From Mesobacillus jeotgali (lineage in GTDB: Bacteria > Bacillota > Bacilli > Bacillales > Cytobacillaceae): 64,000 bases of DNA. The notes under the pieces were generated by a model. The model searched no databases. It was not told where the DNA came from and was given only the letters and a program-made list of their open reading frames with translations. Below, piece by piece: positions 18,208-28,157 of this stretch (position 1 is its first letter; every line of letters starts with the position of its first letter). The position numbers and the translations under genes were made by a program. The DNA lies in NCBI RefSeq assembly GCF_031759225.1, contig NZ_CP134494.1, positions 3,098,501 through 3,162,500 on the forward strand. The letters run 5' to 3'.

Positions 18208-18930
18208 TCACAGCATTTTTTCAAGAAACTCTTTTGCCCTGCTGCTCTTCGGGTTGCTGAAGAATTCTGCTGGAGGGGCATCCTCGACCAATACTCCGCC
18301 ATCAAGGAAGAGCACTCGATCCGCAACTTCACGGGCAAAGCCCATTTCATGCGTCACTATTGCCATTGTCATACCGGTATGGGCGAGCGACTTCATTACC
18401 TCAAGCACTTCTTTGACCATCTCCGGATCCAAAGCAGAGGTGGGTTCATCGAACAACATGACTTCAGGGTTCATTGCAAGTGCCCGTGCAATTGCAACGC
18501 GCTGCTTTTGTCCTCCAGACAGCCTGTTCGGATATTCATTTGCTTTTTCGGAGAGACCTACTTTTTTCAGCAGCTCCAAGCCTTGCATATCTGCTTCGGC
18601 CTTCCCTGCACCCTTAACCTTAATTGGTGCATACGTTATGTTTTGCAGCACGGTCATATGCGGGAACAGATGAAAGTGCTGGAACACCATGCCGACATTT
18701 TCACGGACTTTCATAATGTCCGTTTTCTTGTTGGTAATATCATCTGAACCAATCAAAATCTGGCCGCCTGTAGGCTGCTCGAGTAAATTAAGACAGCGGA
18801 GGAACGTCGACTTTCCTGAACCTGAAGGCCCGACGATGGCAACGACCTCCCCATTTTCAATTGTCGTTGAGATACCTTTTAAAACTTCCAGCTTGCCAAA
18901 TGATTTATGAAGATTTTGTACTTTAATCAC
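18208..18930 (-). CDS. artM: Polar amino-acid (arginine-type) ABC transporter ATP-binding protein
   Basis: This 240-residue ABC ATPase has a Walker [10 protein letters not shown] near residue 34, a signature [15 protein letters not shown], Walker [15 protein letters not shown] and an H-loop (VTHEMGF). It energises uptake through the permease, whose gene overlaps it by eight bases. The start is GTG, about ten bases after GGAG inside the permease gene. Position next to brxB matches B. subtilis yqiZ (artM). Substrate specificity is taken from that synteny. Confidence 0.92.
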   Translation of the reverse strand: MIKVQNLHKSFGKLEVLKGISTTIENGEVVAIVGPSGSGKSTFLRCLNLLEQPTGGQILIGSDDITNKKTDIMKVRENVGMVFQHFHLFPHMTVLQNITYAPIKVKGAGKAEADMQGLELLKKVGLSEKANEYPNRLSGGQKQRVAIARALAMNPEVMLFDEPTSALDPEMVKEVLEVMKSLAHTGMTMAIVTHEMGFAREVADRVLFLDGGVLVEDAPPAEFFSNPKSSRAKEFLEKML

Positions 18931-19582
18931 TTTGTCTCATTCTCCTTTCAACCAGCTTGCCGATGAATGTCAAGGAGATGACCATGAGGTAATAGATCAG
19001 GCCGGCAAAAATCATCGGCTCAAAAAATCTATATTGCTCTCCGCCAACAACATAAGCCCTGCGCATAATATCATTTACTGCAATAACCGTTACGATTGCC
19101 GATTCCTTTGTCAGGGTAATGAACTCATTCATTAACGCTGGCAAGATATTTTTCAGGGCTTGAGGAAGAATGATGTCCCGCATCATTCGGTTGCCGGGAA
19201 CACCAAGAGCCATTGCTGCTTCTTTCTGTCCTTTATCAACGGCTAAAATTCCTGCACGAATGATTTCGGAAATATAGGCAGCCGAATTTAAAGAAAAAGA
19301 AGCGACTGCAGCTGTATAGGACGAAATCTCAAATCCGATGATCTGCGGAGCACCATAGTAAATAATCATTAATTGCAAAATGAGCGGAGTTCCGCGGAAA
19401 ATCGATGTATAGGCATCCGCAAACCAATTTAGTAGTTTCGCTTTACTGATCTTGAAAATTGCCAGGACAATTCCAAACGCAAAGCCCAATAGCCCTGCGA
19501 CAATTACTATTTTCAAAGTGACGCCGATTCCCTTCAAGATATATGGCAATGAAGGAAGGATGGCGGTAAAATCAAGATTCAT
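18923..19582 (-). CDS. artQ: Polar amino-acid (arginine-type) ABC transporter permease
   Basis: This 219-residue membrane protein of the HisMQ/GlnP family has about five hydrophobic segments ([20 protein letters not shown], a [15 protein letters not shown] stretch and others). The EAA-type loop near [22 protein letters not shown] docks with the ATPase. It lies between the binding-protein gene and the ATPase gene. A strong hairpin separates it from the binding-protein gene. Confidence 0.92.
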   Translation of the reverse strand: MNLDFTAILPSLPYILKGIGVTLKIVIVAGLLGFAFGIVLAIFKISKAKLLNWFADAYTSIFRGTPLILQLMIIYYGAPQIIGFEISSYTAAVASFSLNSAAYISEIIRAGILAVDKGQKEAAMALGVPGNRMMRDIILPQALKNILPALMNEFITLTKESAIVTVIAVNDIMRRAYVVGGEQYRFFEPMIFAGLIYYLMVISLTFIGKLVERRMRQSD

Positions 19583-19621
19583 AGTCTTAACAGCCCTCTC
19601 TGTCTATTTCATGAAGGAGAA

Positions 19622-19655
19622 AGGCGCCCAGAAGACATTAGCATTCTGAACGCCT
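19622..19655 (-). promoter_or_regulatory. Intercistronic hairpin between artP and artQ
   Basis: A twelve-base stem (19644-19655 pairing with 19622-19633, two G-T pairs) lies just after the binding-protein stop and is followed by TTTC. Such a partial terminator or RNA stabiliser would raise binding-protein output above the membrane parts, as is common in ABC importers. Confidence 0.7.
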
Positions 19656-19665
19656 GTTTTGAAAC

Positions 19666-20457
19666 TTACTTTTCTCCGCCAAACCATTTCACGATCAATT
19701 TGTCTACTTCACCGTTTTCCATTTTTTCTTTCAGAACCCTGTTGAATTCTTCTGTCAGCTTGCTTCCTTTAGGGAACGCAATCGCTGAACCAGCTTCTTC
19801 CTCACTGCCATCCTCAATTGTGAATCCTTCCAGATCAGGGTTGTTGTCGAAATAACCTTTTGCAACTGTATCTTCAATAATCGCTGCATCGATACGTCCA
19901 GCTTTGATTTCCTGAACCAGTTCAGGGATCCTTGTGCGTTTCTCAATCTTGATTTCTACTGTTTCGGCAATTTTTTCAGCTTCTTCTTCCTGGATGGATG
20001 AAAGCTGGACACCAACAGTCTTTCCTTTTAGATTTTCGATAGATTTGATATTGCTTTCTTTAGAAGAAACAATCATATGTTTCGCAGTATAGTAAACATC
20101 AGTGAAGTCTACGTTCTTTTGACGTTCTGGAGTAGGAGTCATGCCTGCCATGACAAAATCAACGCGGTCTGCCTGGATTGCACCGATTAGGCCGTTGAAA
20201 TCCATATCCTTAATTTCTACTTCGTACCCTAATTCACTTGCGATCAGATTGGCTAGGTCTACATCAAAACCAATGATTTCATCACTTGTTGCTGTTTCCA
20301 CATATTCAAATGGCGGATAGTCAGCTGAAGTCCCCATTTTAAGAACTTTCTTTTCCTCACCGCCGTCACCTGAGGTTTTTTCAGTGCTTGTCCCACATGC
20401 TGCGAGAATTCCCATTAATAAAATACTCATCATAAAAATTGAAACTGCTTTTTTCAT
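19666..20457 (-). CDS. artP: Arginine-type ABC transporter substrate-binding lipoprotein
   Basis: The 263-residue extracellular binding protein has a lipoprotein signal (basic MKK, hydrophobic core, LAAC lipobox with Cys near residue 21). A bilobed SBP_bac_3 domain follows, with MGTSADYPPFEYV, GFDVDLANLIASELG and FVMAGMTPTPERQKNVDF landmarks. It should bind a polar amino acid, arginine by synteny with B. subtilis yqiX (artP). It is the first gene of a three-gene transporter operon with a long AT-rich leader. Confidence 0.92.
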   Translation of the reverse strand: MKKAVSIFMMSILLMGILAACGTSTEKTSGDGGEEKKVLKMGTSADYPPFEYVETATSDEIIGFDVDLANLIASELGYEVEIKDMDFNGLIGAIQADRVDFVMAGMTPTPERQKNVDFTDVYYTAKHMIVSSKESNIKSIENLKGKTVGVQLSSIQEEEAEKIAETVEIKIEKRTRIPELVQEIKAGRIDAAIIEDTVAKGYFDNNPDLEGFTIEDGSEEEAGSAIAFPKGSKLTEEFNRVLKEKMENGEVDKLIVKWFGGEK

Positions 20458-20535
20458 CTGTTATTTTCCCCCTATAATGTCCATTCTGTAATTTTATACA
20501 AGTCTATTAATATATTAGCTATTAAACTTATGTAT

Positions 20536-20603
20536 TTATGAATAATAACTAATAATTATTAACTAAAATGTATTTTAACACATATTAATAAATATGCAAT
20601 AAT
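20536..20603. promoter_or_regulatory. Candidate ArgR (ARG box) sites upstream of artP
   Basis: The leader of the transporter holds TATGAATAATAACTAAT near 20537 and TTAATAAATATGCAATAA near 20585. These resemble the AT-rich Bacillus ARG box (ATGAATAAAAATGCAA type). The region is generally AT-rich, so chance similarity is possible. The repressor itself is encoded at 43.1 kb. Confidence 0.35.
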
Positions 20604-20637
20604 ATTTTTAAATATAAATAACAAGAATTTTTCATCA

Positions 20638-20668
20638 TAAAAAAAGAACCCCGGCAATGCGGGGTTCT
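20638..20668 (-). terminator. brxB terminator
   Basis: AGAACCCC pairs with GGGGTTCT around a short loop and is followed by a long T run on the minus strand, eight bases after the stop. Confidence 0.9.
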
Positions 20669-20675
20669 TCTGCTA

Positions 20676-21113
20676 TTATACTTCTTCGCAATATTCTTCG
20701 AATGCATTTTGCAGTTTGTTAACGACTTGCATTGGATCATGGCCTTCGATTTCGTGGCGTTCGACCATTTTGCAAAGTTTTCCGTCCTTCAACAATGCGA
20801 AAGATGGGGATGATGGCGGATAGCCTGTAAAATAGCTTCTTGCCTTTTCTGTTGCTTCCTTATCCTGGCCTGCGAAAACAGTTACAAGGTGGTCAGGGCG
20901 CTTATCATAATGAACTGCATGTGCTGCTGCAGGACGGGCAATGCCTCCGGCGCAACCGCAAACTGAGTTAACCATTACAAGGGTTGTTCCTTCTTTAGCC
21001 AAAGCCTGTTCTACTTCCTCACTGGAAGTTAATTCTGTATATCCAGCTGCCACGATTTCCTGGCGTGCCTGGCGGACTACATCATTCATGAAAAAATTGA
21101 AATCCATGCTCAT
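20676..21113 (-). CDS. brxB: Bacilliredoxin of the BrxA/BrxB (YphP/YqiW) family
   Basis: The 145-residue thioredoxin-like protein carries the CGC active-site motif (NSVCGCAGG) used to remove bacillithiol from oxidised protein thiols. [13 protein letters not shown] and a C-terminal paired cysteine region are family landmarks. The ATG at 21113 follows GGAGAG and gives the standard family length. The frame extends upstream to 21167 without a plausible ribosome site. It lies between the artPQM operon and meaB. Confidence 0.93.
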   Translation of the reverse strand: MSMDFNFFMNDVVRQARQEIVAAGYTELTSSEEVEQALAKEGTTLVMVNSVCGCAGGIARPAAAHAVHYDKRPDHLVTVFAGQDKEATEKARSYFTGYPPSSPSFALLKDGKLCKMVERHEIEGHDPMQVVNKLQNAFEEYCEEV

Positions 21114-21261
21114 CGATACATCTCTCCTCTGCTGAATAATAACTAGTACATAAATATATGATACCAATTAAAATAAATTTTTCAAAGTATGTTTAACTCC
21201 CACGGATTCCGGGAAAGGTAACAATACAGCTAGATCCATACCCCTAAACTCCCTAGATGAA

Positions 21262-21294
21262 GGACAACAGAACATTCTGTTGTCCGCTTTTTTT
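21262..21294 (+). terminator. Orphan plus-strand terminator-like hairpin
   Basis: GGACAACAGAA pairs perfectly with TTCTGTTGTCC and is followed by GCTTTTTTT on the plus strand. No plus-strand gene is visible upstream, so it may end a small RNA or an antisense transcript, or have another role. Confidence 0.6.
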
Positions 21295-21342
21295 ATGCTC
21301 TTTTCATATTCGATGAGAAAACAGCCTTGTTTAACAGACTAA

Positions 21343-21367
21343 AAGCTGCCCAAAATTGGACAGCTTA
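21343..21367 (-). terminator. meaB terminator overlapping the stop codon
   Basis: AAGCTGTCC and GGGCAGCTT form a stem beginning at the TAA of meaB, followed by TTAG on the minus strand. Confidence 0.6.
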
Positions 21368-22492
21368 TTTTTTTGCCTCAAAAAATGCTTTGAATAATTC
21401 CTCGACTCCGGATGCGACTGGCCTGCTTCCTGAGATGACTTCATTTTCCACCTTGGGAAGCAGGTGTTTAACTTGCCGGTGATGAAAGAAACTTGCCTGA
21501 AGCTGATCGACGATCATATCATTCAGCCATTGTTTTGTCTGGAGTCGCCTTCTTTCGTCAAAGATCCCGCTATTCTTGGTAAAACTCTCAAAGGCTCTGA
21601 TTGTTTCCCAGATTTCTTCAATTCCCTTTTCCTGTACCGCTGAGCTGGTCAGGGCCGCTGTCTGCCAGCCTTTTGTCGCAGGCTGCAGGAAATGCAAGAT
21701 CCGGTTGTACTCTTCTTTGGTCTTCTTCGCTGTTTGTTCATTAGGACCGTCTGCCTTATTCACAATGACAGCATCCGCAAGCTCCATGATTCCTTTTTTC
21801 ATTCCCTGCAGTTCATCTCCGGCACCTGTCAGGACGAGAAGCATGAAAAAATCGACCATATCTCTGACAATGACCTCACTTTGGCCGACTCCCACTGTCT
21901 CAACCAGGATGATATCAAAGCCAGCTGCTTCACATAACAGCATTGTTTCCCGCGTTTTGCGGTGGACACCTCCAAGTTTTCCTCCAGAAGGTGATGGCCG
22001 GATGAACGCCCTCGGATTCCTAGCAAGCTTTTCCATCCTTGTCTTATCCCCGAGGATACTGCCGCCAGTCAGGCTTGAGGTAGGATCAACCGCAAGGACC
22101 GCAACTTTATGACCCAATCCGCACAAATAGCTGCCAAAGCTCTCAATGAACGTACTCTTGCCCGCTCCTGGCACACCTGTGATTCCAACCCGGATGGAGC
22201 GACCTGATTCAGGCAGAAGCTTCTGCAAAAGAGTTTGGGCCGTTTGAAAGTCATGCTCCGCATTGCTTTCAATCAATGTGATTCCTTTGGCCAGCGCTGT
22301 CCTGCCTCCCGCCTTGATGTCTTCAGCTAGTGAAACTGGATCAATCCTTGGTACATTCTTTTTCTTGACGAAACGCCCGGATTTCGCTGCGGGCCTTTCG
22401 GTATTTCCAGCTGAGACTCCAGGCTTCACAACGCTGGAAAACGAATCTGCCTTGTCGGGGTCGAACCATTCTGGCTTTTTTTCATCAGTCAT
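21365..22492 (-). CDS. meaB: Methylmalonyl-CoA mutase-associated GTPase MeaB
   Basis: This 375-residue G3E-family P-loop GTPase protects and reactivates adenosylcobalamin-dependent methylmalonyl-CoA mutase. The Walker A GVPGAGKST lies near residue 105, a DPTSSLTGGSILGDKTRM block follows, and the base-recognition motif is VNKADG. Its ATG overlaps the TAA of the mutase large-subunit gene by one base (TAATG), so the two are translationally coupled. A C-terminal dimerisation helix is present. An N-terminal extension of about 50 residues is low in complexity. Confidence 0.95.
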   Translation of the reverse strand: MTDEKKPEWFDPDKADSFSSVVKPGVSAGNTERPAAKSGRFVKKKNVPRIDPVSLAEDIKAGGRTALAKGITLIESNAEHDFQTAQTLLQKLLPESGRSIRVGITGVPGAGKSTFIESFGSYLCGLGHKVAVLAVDPTSSLTGGSILGDKTRMEKLARNPRAFIRPSPSGGKLGGVHRKTRETMLLCEAAGFDIILVETVGVGQSEVIVRDMVDFFMLLVLTGAGDELQGMKKGIMELADAVIVNKADGPNEQTAKKTKEEYNRILHFLQPATKGWQTAALTSSAVQEKGIEEIWETIRAFESFTKNSGIFDERRRLQTKQWLNDMIVDQLQASFFHHRQVKHLLPKVENEVISGSRPVASGVEELFKAFFEAKK

Positions 22493-24672
22493 TAACTAGA
22501 CACTTCCTCATAGCCCAGTCGCTCATAAATCGTCCGTAAAACCTTCTGCGCCGCAACAGGGATGACCGTTCCAGGTCCAAAGATCGCGCTCGCCCCATTT
22601 TCGTAAAGGAATTGATAATCCTGAGCTGGGATCACGCCCCCGACAATGACGACAATATCCTCGCGGCCTAACTTTTTCAATTCCTTCACAAGCAGAGGCA
22701 ATAATGTTTTATGTCCAGCCGCCAAAGAGCTGATTCCAATGGCATGGACATCATTCTCGACTGCCTGGATCGCTGTTTCTTCAGGCGTTTGGAAAAGCGG
22801 GCCAATATCCACGTCAAAACCTAAATCCGCAAAAGCCGTTGATATGACCTTTGCTCCTCGGTCATGCCCATCCTGCCCCATTTTCGCAATCATGATACGA
22901 GGTCTGCGTCCTTCATTTTCAAGGAACTCCTGGGTCATTTGCTGTACCTCGGCAATTTCTTCACCATTTGTGAAGGCTGAGCTGTAGACTCCGCTGACTG
23001 AACGAATGACCGCTTTATGTCTGCCGGCAGCCTTTTCGATTGCGTCGGAAATTTCTCCAAGTGTTGCTCTGGCGCGAGCAGCCCTTACTGCAAACTCCAG
23101 AAGATTGCCTTCTCCAGTTTCAGCCACCCTTGCTAATTCATTTAGAGCTGACTCGGCTTTTTCATCATCACGGTTTTCTTTCAACTGTTTGAGCCTTTCA
23201 ATCTGTTTCGCTCGAACGGCTGTATTATCGATATCCAGGATTTCCAGTGGATCCTCCTGGTCCAGCTTGAATTTATTCACGCCGATGATTGTTTCTTTTC
23301 CAGAGTCAATTTGGGCCTGGCGTCTTGCTGCTGCTTCTTCAATCCGCATTTTTGGCAGTCCGGTTTCAATTGCTTTCGCCATCCCTCCAAGACTTTCGAT
23401 TTCTTCAATATGCTCCCAGGCACGCTCAATCAGTGCATTTGTCAAACTCTCAACATAGTAACTGCCTGCCCATGGATCAATGACCTTCGTAATCCCGGTT
23501 TCTTCCTGAAGGAATAGTTGAGTATTACGTGCAATGCGTGCTGAGAAATCCGTCGGCAGCGCAATTGCTTCATCAAGAGCATTGGTATGCAGCGATTGAG
23601 TGTGGCCCATTGCCGCTGCATGTGCTTCTACCAATGTCCGTATAACATTATTATAAGGGTCCTGTTCTGTAAGACTCCAACCCGATGTTTGGGAGTGAGT
23701 CCTCAAGGCCATCGACTTTTCATTCTTCGGATGGAATGTCTTGATCATTTTTGCCCAGATAAAGCGGGCAGCCCTCATCTTGGCAATCTCCATGAAATAA
23801 TTCATTCCGATCGCCCAGAAAAAGCTTAGCCTTGGTGCGAATGAATCAATATCTATTCCAGCCTTAAGGCCTGTCCTCACATATTCAAGCCCGTCGGCGA
23901 GCGTATACGCCAATTCGATATCCGCAGGAGCACCGGCTTCCTGCATATGATAGCCTGAAATACTGATTGAATTGAATTTTGGCATATATTTTGAAGTGTA
24001 TTCAAAAATATCGGCTATGATTTTCATCGACATTTCAGGCGGGTAAATGTATGTGTTCCTGACCATATACTCTTTCAGGATATCATTTTGAATCGTCCCG
24101 GATAATTGGTCCTGTGTCACACCTTGTTCCTCGGCAGTCACGATGAAAAACGCCATGATGGGCAGCACAGCACCATTCATTGTCATGGACACGGACATCT
24201 GGTCAAGCGGGATACCGTCGAACAGGACCTTCATATCCAATATCGAATCAATTGCTACACCAGCTTTTCCTACATCACCCTCAACCCGGGGATGATCGGA
24301 ATCATAACCTCGGTGTGTAGCCAAATCAAAGGCAACAGACAAACCTTTTTGTCCCATTGCGAGGTTGCGCCTGTAAAACGCATTGCTTTCTTCCGCAGTG
24401 GAAAAGCCTGCATACTGCCTTACCGTCCATGGACGGTTAACATACATCGCTGGATATGGTCCCCTTGAAAAAGGAGGCAGGCCCGGCATTCCATCCATAT
24501 GTTCCGAAGATGTTACATCTTCTTTTGTATACACTGGCTTAACCTTGATTTGCTCATTTGTTTCAAATAAAAGATCATCGATTTTCTGCTGTACCTGCCG
24601 ATCTACTTGCTCCTTGCTGGCTTCCTTTTCCTCAGCAAACAAACGGACTTTCTTAAAATCAGGCTTTTGCAC
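22492..24672 (-). CDS. mutB: Methylmalonyl-CoA mutase, large (catalytic) subunit
   Basis: The 726-residue subunit interconverts methylmalonyl-CoA and succinyl-CoA using adenosylcobalamin. An N-terminal TIM-barrel begins near the [18 protein letters not shown] block. The C-terminal cobalamin domain has the B12-binding DGHDRG motif (D-x-H-x-x-G) near residue 610 and a GGVIP loop. The start is GTG at 24672, with GGAGGTGG upstream lying inside the end of mutA. This trims 17 residues from the longest frame. It is preceded by mutA and followed by meaB. Confidence 0.96.
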   Translation of the reverse strand: MQKPDFKKVRLFAEEKEASKEQVDRQVQQKIDDLLFETNEQIKVKPVYTKEDVTSSEHMDGMPGLPPFSRGPYPAMYVNRPWTVRQYAGFSTAEESNAFYRRNLAMGQKGLSVAFDLATHRGYDSDHPRVEGDVGKAGVAIDSILDMKVLFDGIPLDQMSVSMTMNGAVLPIMAFFIVTAEEQGVTQDQLSGTIQNDILKEYMVRNTYIYPPEMSMKIIADIFEYTSKYMPKFNSISISGYHMQEAGAPADIELAYTLADGLEYVRTGLKAGIDIDSFAPRLSFFWAIGMNYFMEIAKMRAARFIWAKMIKTFHPKNEKSMALRTHSQTSGWSLTEQDPYNNVIRTLVEAHAAAMGHTQSLHTNALDEAIALPTDFSARIARNTQLFLQEETGITKVIDPWAGSYYVESLTNALIERAWEHIEEIESLGGMAKAIETGLPKMRIEEAAARRQAQIDSGKETIIGVNKFKLDQEDPLEILDIDNTAVRAKQIERLKQLKENRDDEKAESALNELARVAETGEGNLLEFAVRAARARATLGEISDAIEKAAGRHKAVIRSVSGVYSSAFTNGEEIAEVQQMTQEFLENEGRRPRIMIAKMGQDGHDRGAKVISTAFADLGFDVDIGPLFQTPEETAIQAVENDVHAIGISSLAAGHKTLLPLLVKELKKLGREDIVVIVGGVIPAQDYQFLYENGASAIFGPGTVIPVAAQKVLRTIYERLGYEEVSS

Positions 24673-24673
24673 T

Positions 24674-26614
24674 TTATTCCACCTCCATATCCTTAAGCAT
24701 TGATGATAGAGTTTGTAATGCATTGCTTCTTACATGTAAAAACTCCTGGATTCCTGCAGTTCTCCATTCACTTTGATGTTCGTCAGGGATGCCTGCCAGG
24801 TAAAGTTTGACATCATGCTCTCTCTTAATGTCCTTTGCAAGCTCAGGCCCAAAAGAATGATAGGAAGACTGATCGCCGCAAATAACAAACTGTTTTGCTT
24901 CTGATGAGTTTATGAACTCAATAGCTGCTGAAATGGAGTCCACTTCTCCGCTCCTAACAGCATGAATCCCTCCAGCTGATAATAATCCGGAAATGAAATC
25001 TGCTCTTGCCTTATGCTTCTTCAACTCACCCAGGCAAATCAAGCCGACCCTGGGTTGAACACCTTGGTTTTCCAGCTTCTTTGCCCTGAACCTCAATTCC
25101 TCATAAGGCTCTGCTAATCTTTTTAATTGCAAGGATGCGAAGCTTGATTCCACTTCTTTAAAACTCTCTAATAGAGAACTGCCAGACTTGATTTTGGTGA
25201 TAGCAGAGTCAAGGGAGTCTATCATATAATTACTTTTTTTCTCCTCTACTGAAGGCTCAGCGACATCATCAGAAAGATTGGCATAAACATTCGTTCCAAT
25301 GATGCTTTTTTTACGTGTAGCAATGTCCTGTTCACGAGCTTCCGCAGTAAGCGAAATCTGCTCCTGAAGCCAGCCTGATTTCAGCGTTTCATATATTCCG
25401 CCCCTGCTGTCCATTTCAAGGAATAGTTCCCACGCCTTTTCAGCCAGTTCCTTTGTCAGTGATTCGACATACCATGAACCGCCTGCGGGATCGGCTACTT
25501 TTTCAAGATGCGCTTCAGATTTAAGCACCAGCTGCGTATTTCGGGCAACTCTTTCAGAAAAATGCTTCACAGTGCCTGCTGGTTCATCAAAGCTTCCAGT
25601 ATGAAGGAACTGAATTCCTCCTAAGACGGCCGCAAAGGCTTCATTTCCAGTCCTAAGCATATTCACGTATGGATCGAAAATAGTTTTAGTAAAGTTTGAG
25701 GTTTCAGCGGATATGACCATTTTGCGCTCTTCCGGTTCTGCTCCGAACGCCTCTGCCGTTTTGCTCCACAGAAGCCTGGCCGCCCGAAGCTTGGCGGTTT
25801 CCATGAAGAAGTTTGAGCCTATCGCAAAGTGGAACACAACCTTTGATAACGCTTTCTTTAATTCCCACCCATTGTCCAGCAGCTTTTGGAGAAGGTACAC
25901 TCCTGTGGCAACAGCGATCGCCAGCTCCTGCATAGCATTGGCACCGCTATTATGGTATGGAACACTATTGACGAGTACAGTCTTTACTCCAGGCAATTGC
26001 TGAGCTGCTTCTTCAAGCATCTTTGCCCAATCCCTAAAAAATTCATTTTCCTCATTTGGCATTCCGCCAAATAAGCTTGCCTGTGCAATTGGATCCGCCG
26101 CTACGAAACCAGAAGCCTCATCGGCAGTACCCGCTTCCTTGCTGGCAATTGACAGAGCTGCCAGCAATGGCGTCTGAAGCAATCCAGCATCCAAGCTGAA
26201 AGGGTACTTATTTTTAAAGGAAGAGAGAAGTGAAACCAATGCAGTATTATCGGAAAACAACTCTGGTTTCACGTCAAAAGAAATGGCTGTTTGTCCTTTT
26301 GATAGAGCGTACTCGAGTTTCTCTTTCAACTCACCGACATTGTTGTAAAATAGGCGGTTTGCTATATGCCAGGACTCGGACTGATATCCAAGAGAATGGA
26401 TCCCTCTTCTATAATCCTCCTGACCAGGCAGATCCCCTGTCAGTTCATCCGGGAGATCTCCTTTTGTATAAAGCGGTTTAAGAGTAATATTTTCATATGT
26501 ATTCGTATAAAGTGAATCAATCGGTTTGCCCTTCAATGAAGCTGCGGCTTTTTCCTGCCAATCTTCAAATGTTGCATCTTTGAACGAGGTCGCTTTCATA
26601 TTTTCAATCGTCAT
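24674..26614 (-). CDS. mutA: Methylmalonyl-CoA mutase, small subunit
   Basis: This approximately 646-residue paralogue of the large subunit retains the barrel fold. It lacks the DxHxxG cobalamin motif at the corresponding C-terminal place ([17 protein letters not shown]), as expected for the non-catalytic subunit. The stop is one base before the mutB start. The N terminus is uncertain: the ATG at 26614 is used, but the frame extends to a GTG at 26656 and another ATG lies five codons inside. Confidence 0.92.
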   Translation of the reverse strand: MTIENMKATSFKDATFEDWQEKAAASLKGKPIDSLYTNTYENITLKPLYTKGDLPDELTGDLPGQEDYRRGIHSLGYQSESWHIANRLFYNNVGELKEKLEYALSKGQTAISFDVKPELFSDNTALVSLLSSFKNKYPFSLDAGLLQTPLLAALSIASKEAGTADEASGFVAADPIAQASLFGGMPNEENEFFRDWAKMLEEAAQQLPGVKTVLVNSVPYHNSGANAMQELAIAVATGVYLLQKLLDNGWELKKALSKVVFHFAIGSNFFMETAKLRAARLLWSKTAEAFGAEPEERKMVISAETSNFTKTIFDPYVNMLRTGNEAFAAVLGGIQFLHTGSFDEPAGTVKHFSERVARNTQLVLKSEAHLEKVADPAGGSWYVESLTKELAEKAWELFLEMDSRGGIYETLKSGWLQEQISLTAEAREQDIATRKKSIIGTNVYANLSDDVAEPSVEEKKSNYMIDSLDSAITKIKSGSSLLESFKEVESSFASLQLKRLAEPYEELRFRAKKLENQGVQPRVGLICLGELKKHKARADFISGLLSAGGIHAVRSGEVDSISAAIEFINSSEAKQFVICGDQSSYHSFGPELAKDIKREHDVKLYLAGIPDEHQSEWRTAGIQEFLHVRSNALQTLSSMLKDMEVE

Positions 26615-26755
26615 AAACCTTACTGTCCATGATTCAGACAGCTTTCCCCCCTTCACCTTAATTGTAGTAAAATTCTAATTTTTATACTCTTCTATATTTT
26701 AGTATACGATTCCTTTTCTAGCAACGAAGGACATTTTTATGTGGCCAATCCAAAA

Positions 26756-26784
26756 ATTAAAACGCCCAGGTTCACCTGGGCGTT
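26756..26784 (-). terminator. Terminator of the bkd operon
   Basis: AACGCCCAGG and CCTGGGCGTT form a perfect ten-base stem with a four-base loop, followed by TTAATTTTT on the minus strand, eight bases past the bkdB stop. Confidence 0.9.
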
Positions 26785-26791
26785 CTGCAAA

Positions 26792-28111
26792 TTAATAGAT
26801 GGATGTTGTCTCTTTTGATGTATTCTCAAGGATTTCCTTAACCCTTGCAAGGAAACGGCCGCAAACAAGGCCATCCAGTACACGGTGATCAAGTGACAGA
26901 CAGAGGTTCACCATATCACGGACAGCAATCATGCCGTTGTTCATGACGACAGGACGCTTAACGATTGATTCCACCTGAAGAATCGCTGCTTGCGGATAAT
27001 TGATGATTCCCATGGATTGAACGGATCCGAAAGAACCAGTGTTGTTGACAGTGAAGGTTCCGCCTTGCATATCCTCGGAACGAAGCTTGCCTGTGCGTAC
27101 CTTTTGAGCAAGCTCATTGATTTCACGGCCAATGCCTTTGATTGTTTTTTCATCTGCATTCTTGATGACAGGCACGAAAAGTGCATCATCAGTAGCCACT
27201 GCAATGGAGATATTGATATCCTTTTTCTGGATGATCTTATCGCCAGCCCACATGGAATTGATTTGCGGGAATTCCTTCAATGCCTGAGAAACTGCCTTCA
27301 CAAAGAAAGCAAAGAAAGTAAGGTTGAAGCCTTCTTTTTTCTTGAAGTCATCCTTAAGCCCATTTCTGTACTCTACAAGATTCGTAACATCCACTTCAAC
27401 CATCGTCCATGCATGCGGCGCTTCATGTTTGCTGCGAAGCATGTTAGCGGCAATCGCCTTGCGGACACCCGTTACAGGAATCTCAATGTCTCCGGCAGCA
27501 ACCGGTATTGAAGGTGCTGGAGCTGCAGGCTGGGAAGGCGCTGCTGTTTGAGCTTGTGTTTCAGGCTGTGAAGCGGCCGGCTGATTTTGTGCCGTTTCTT
27601 TCACTTCTTCTTTTTGGCTTGAAGGTTGTGGGATATTGCCGGATTCAATGATTTGCTTAAGATCTTTGCGTGTAATCCTTCCACCCGCTCCAGTTCCCTT
27701 TACCAGGGTCAGGTCGATATTATTTTCCTGTGCCAGCTTCAATACTGCAGGTGAATATCTAGCCTTGTTTCCTTCTTCAGCTGCTGGTGCAGGTGCTGCA
27801 CTTGCACTTGCTGAAGAAGCAGAATTTGAAGCAGCAGCATCAGCGGCAGGTGCTTCATCAGACGATCCGCCTTCAATTTCAATGGTGCAGATGATTTCAC
27901 CAACTGCCAGTGTGTCCCCTTCACCAGCAATCAGTTCTTTGATTGTACCTGAAAATGAAGATGGTACTTCAGCATTTACTTTGTCGGTCATGACTTCTGC
28001 AAGTGGATCGTATTTATTTACTTTGTCACCAACGGAAACCAGCCACTTGCTGATTGTTCCCTCAGTTACACTCTCACCTAATTGAGGCATTTTAATTTGT
28101 TCGATTGCCAC
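26792..28111 (-). CDS. bkdB: Branched-chain keto acid dehydrogenase E2 (lipoamide acyltransferase)
   Basis: This approximately 439-residue core enzyme moves acyl groups from E1 to CoA. The lipoyl domain has the modified lysine in MTDKVNAE near residue 43. An Ala/Pro-rich linker, a peripheral subunit-binding domain (PAVLKLAQENNIDL and GAGGRITRKDL) and another flexible linker follow. The catalytic domain carries HRVLDG near the C terminus. The start is GTG at 28111 with GGAGGG upstream, seven residues shorter than the open frame. It is the last gene of the operon. Confidence 0.95.
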   Translation of the reverse strand: MAIEQIKMPQLGESVTEGTISKWLVSVGDKVNKYDPLAEVMTDKVNAEVPSSFSGTIKELIAGEGDTLAVGEIICTIEIEGGSSDEAPAADAAASNSASSASASAAPAPAAEEGNKARYSPAVLKLAQENNIDLTLVKGTGAGGRITRKDLKQIIESGNIPQPSSQKEEVKETAQNQPAASQPETQAQTAAPSQPAAPAPSIPVAAGDIEIPVTGVRKAIAANMLRSKHEAPHAWTMVEVDVTNLVEYRNGLKDDFKKKEGFNLTFFAFFVKAVSQALKEFPQINSMWAGDKIIQKKDINISIAVATDDALFVPVIKNADEKTIKGIGREINELAQKVRTGKLRSEDMQGGTFTVNNTGSFGSVQSMGIINYPQAAILQVESIVKRPVVMNNGMIAVRDMVNLCLSLDHRVLDGLVCGRFLARVKEILENTSKETTSIY

Positions 28112-28157
28112 AGATTGACCCTCCTTCTCCAATCATTCTATTTCCAACATGAATATA

